Assembly (NCBI GenBank): GCA_016219965.1
Contig: JACRJM010000014.1
Coordinates: 62,001-126,000, forward strand
DNA: 64,000 nt
Source of the DNA: Candidatus Schekmanbacteria bacterium
Lineage (GTDB): Bacteria > Schekmanbacteria > GWA2-38-11 > J061
Direction: 5' to 3'
In this document: positions 62,972-64,000 of the stretch, piece by piece
Layout: every line of letters begins with the position of its first letter
Position numbering within the stretch: the first letter of the stretch is position 1
Made by a program: the position numbers and the translations under genes
Notes under the pieces: model-generated
What the model was told of the DNA's origin: nothing
The model's database searches: none
What the model saw: only the letters and a program-made list of their open reading frames with translations

Positions 62972-63880
62972 ATGAATAAACCAATATTTATTACAGGTGC
63001 TACTGGTTATGTAGGTAAATCGATTCTAAAGGCTGGAATTGAAAAAGGTTATTCATTTAAATGCCTTGTGAGAAACCCAGCCAATGAAATATCTCTATGG
63101 AAGTTTCCTAGATGCGAGTTCGCCAATGGCGACATCACAAACAATGAAGAGCTCCCTGAAAAGATGTCAGACTGCTCTGCAGTTATCCACCTTGTAGGAA
63201 TAATAGCTGAAACTGACACAGCTTCATTTGAAGACATTCATTACAGAGGAACGAAGAACATCGTTGATGCTGCGAAGTCTGCCGGAATAACAAGATTTAT
63301 TCATATGAGTGCTCTTGGAGCAAGGGAAAACGGAAAAACCGCATATCATATCTCAAAATGGAAAGCGGAAGAGTATGTGCGGATGAGCGGACTAAATTAC
63401 ACCATATTCAAGCCGTCCGTCATATTTGGAAAGGAAGATAACTTCATAAACCTGTTCATAAAGATTATTAAACTCTCGCCGGTAATACCTGCAATTGGAA
63501 GCGGCAGTCTTGAACCTATATGGGTAGAAGATGTTGCTGCCTGCTTTATTTCAGCGCTCCAAAATCCTCTGACAGAAATGAAGACTATTGAACTAGGCGG
63601 CGGCAAAGTATACAGGCATCCGGAGCTTATTAAACTTATCTGTAAGTCTTTTAACCTCCGAAGGATAGTTTTTCAAATGCCGCATCTTCTGGCGAAGCTG
63701 GCAGCAATTTTTTCTGAAATCGCAATAACAGGAGGACTTCTTACAAGAGACCAATTAATCATGTTAAATGAATCAAACATTGTAAGAAACGAACGACCAG
63801 AAAACGTTTTTAGATTCAGTTTCCGAAGTCTTCAAGATTACCTTGAAGAACTAAGCCATGAAAAAACACTTACAAAATAA
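62972..63880 (+). CDS. Atypical SDR / NDUFA9-like NAD(P)-binding protein
   Basis: 302 residues. N-terminal Rossmann motif GATGYVGKSILKAG at residues 9-22, the conserved HMSALGA, YHISKWKAEEYVR (Tyr-x3-Lys) and PSVIFGKEDNF. This group is related to the complex I NDUFA9 subunit and to NmrA-like sensors; the exact substrate is unknown. Followed by the partial PfpI-like gene. Confidence 0.87.
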   Translation: MNKPIFITGATGYVGKSILKAGIEKGYSFKCLVRNPANEISLWKFPRCEFANGDITNNEELPEKMSDCSAVIHLVGIIAETDTASFEDIHYRGTKNIVDAAKSAGITRFIHMSALGARENGKTAYHISKWKAEEYVRMSGLNYTIFKPSVIFGKEDNFINLFIKIIKLSPVIPAIGSGSLEPIWVEDVAACFISALQNPLTEMKTIELGGGKVYRHPELIKLICKSFNLRRIVFQMPHLLAKLAAIFSEIAITGGLLTRDQLIMLNESNIVRNERPENVFRFSFRSLQDYLEELSHEKTLTK

Positions 63881-63891
63881 GGGAGATAGAT

Positions 63892-64000
63892 ATGAGAATC
63901 CCAATTGCACTTGTAATTGCTTCAATATTATTCCCTATTTTTTTAGCAGGAATAGTTCAGGCAGACAGTAAAAAATCCGTGCTCATGATAATCGCAAGTA
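63892..64000 (+). CDS. Partial gene: exported DJ-1/PfpI-like protein (3' end outside window)
   Basis: 36 codons visible from ATG 63892 with GGGAG upstream. A signal peptide (about residues 1-24, IALVIASILFPIFLAGIVQA) is followed by DSKKSVLMIIAS, the start of a DJ-1/PfpI-type fold. The assignment rests on the first strand only. Confidence 0.55.
   Translation, partial: MRIPIALVIASILFPIFLAGIVQADSKKSVLMIIAS

Overview
The window looks like a chromosomal segment of a Gram-negative, probably anaerobic bacterium. Evidence for an inner and outer envelope: tatA/tatC, lgt, lspA, a TPR lipoprotein, a type IV pilin with a sigma-54 type promoter, and several large secreted proteins. Evidence for anaerobic metabolism: an aldehyde ferredoxin oxidoreductase, a GlcF-like Fe-S protein, a class 1B dihydroorotate dehydrogenase (pyrK/pyrD) and a rubrerythrin-like protein. 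The gene mix is typical of the deltaproteobacterial / Nitrospirota / Schekmanbacteria-like area of the tree, but the sequence alone does not let me name a phylum. No rRNA, tRNA or CRISPR array was seen.

Layout. 1-6.2 kb: groES-groEL (minus) with a CIRCE operator, tatA-tatC-TPR lipoprotein (plus), and larC (minus). 6.3-8.4 kb: cstA with an apparently leaderless promoter. 8.4-14.7 kb: an AT-rich accessory region holding toxin-antitoxin genes, small unknown proteins, an Mrr-like nuclease with a membrane zinc-finger partner, and a 353-bp damaged second copy of the cstA 3' end. 14.7-19.6 kb: a DUF1015 protein, a periplasmic-binding-like lipoprotein and a secreted DUF1566/BACON/CARDB protein. 19.8-28.2 kb: a pyrimidine operon, pyrR-pyrB-pyrC-pyrK-pyrD-lspA-carB. 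28.3-31.7 kb: pilA, an O-antigen-ligase-like protein and a TPR protein. 31.7-34.5 kb (minus): a four-gene peptide-maturation cassette (PqqD-like RRE protein, HPr-kinase-like protein, radical SAM protein, lasso-B2-type peptidase). 34.7-45.3 kb: housekeeping genes, including rsmD, coaD, gyrA, lgt and metH. 45.3-51.2 kb: a second accessory region with a DUF104/truncated PIN pair, a NucS-like nuclease, MNT/HEPN and TumE-type toxin-antitoxin pairs, and two small cysteine-containing peptide genes. 51.2-64 kb: moaA, HIT, AOR, DoxX, queF, a glutaredoxin, a DUF255 protein, a large beta-helix surface protein and redox genes.

Most interesting point. A 51-codon gene at 47025-47180 (minus) has a strong ribosome binding site and encodes a peptide with a lasso-type leader motif (YxxPxI) followed by a three-cysteine C-terminal region. 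A 5'-truncated paralogue lies at 45692-45805. Over the shared coding part the two differ almost only at synonymous positions, so the peptide was kept under selection. It has the look of a RiPP precursor. The cassette at 31.7-34.5 kb has an RRE protein and a B2 peptidase but no precursor beside it and no lasso cyclase, so the two parts may form one split, non-lasso RiPP system. That link is inference.

A second theme is that three accessory inserts are each bracketed by diverged direct repeats of a gene or gene end: the cstA 3' end around the 8.5-10.8 kb island, the peptide gene around the NucS-like nuclease, and the YDFSKGVRGKY-type small gene around MNT/HEPN. The repeats are 83-93% identical by hand count. 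For the first two the differences are largely synonymous, which fits acquisition of diverged homologues better than recent tandem duplication.
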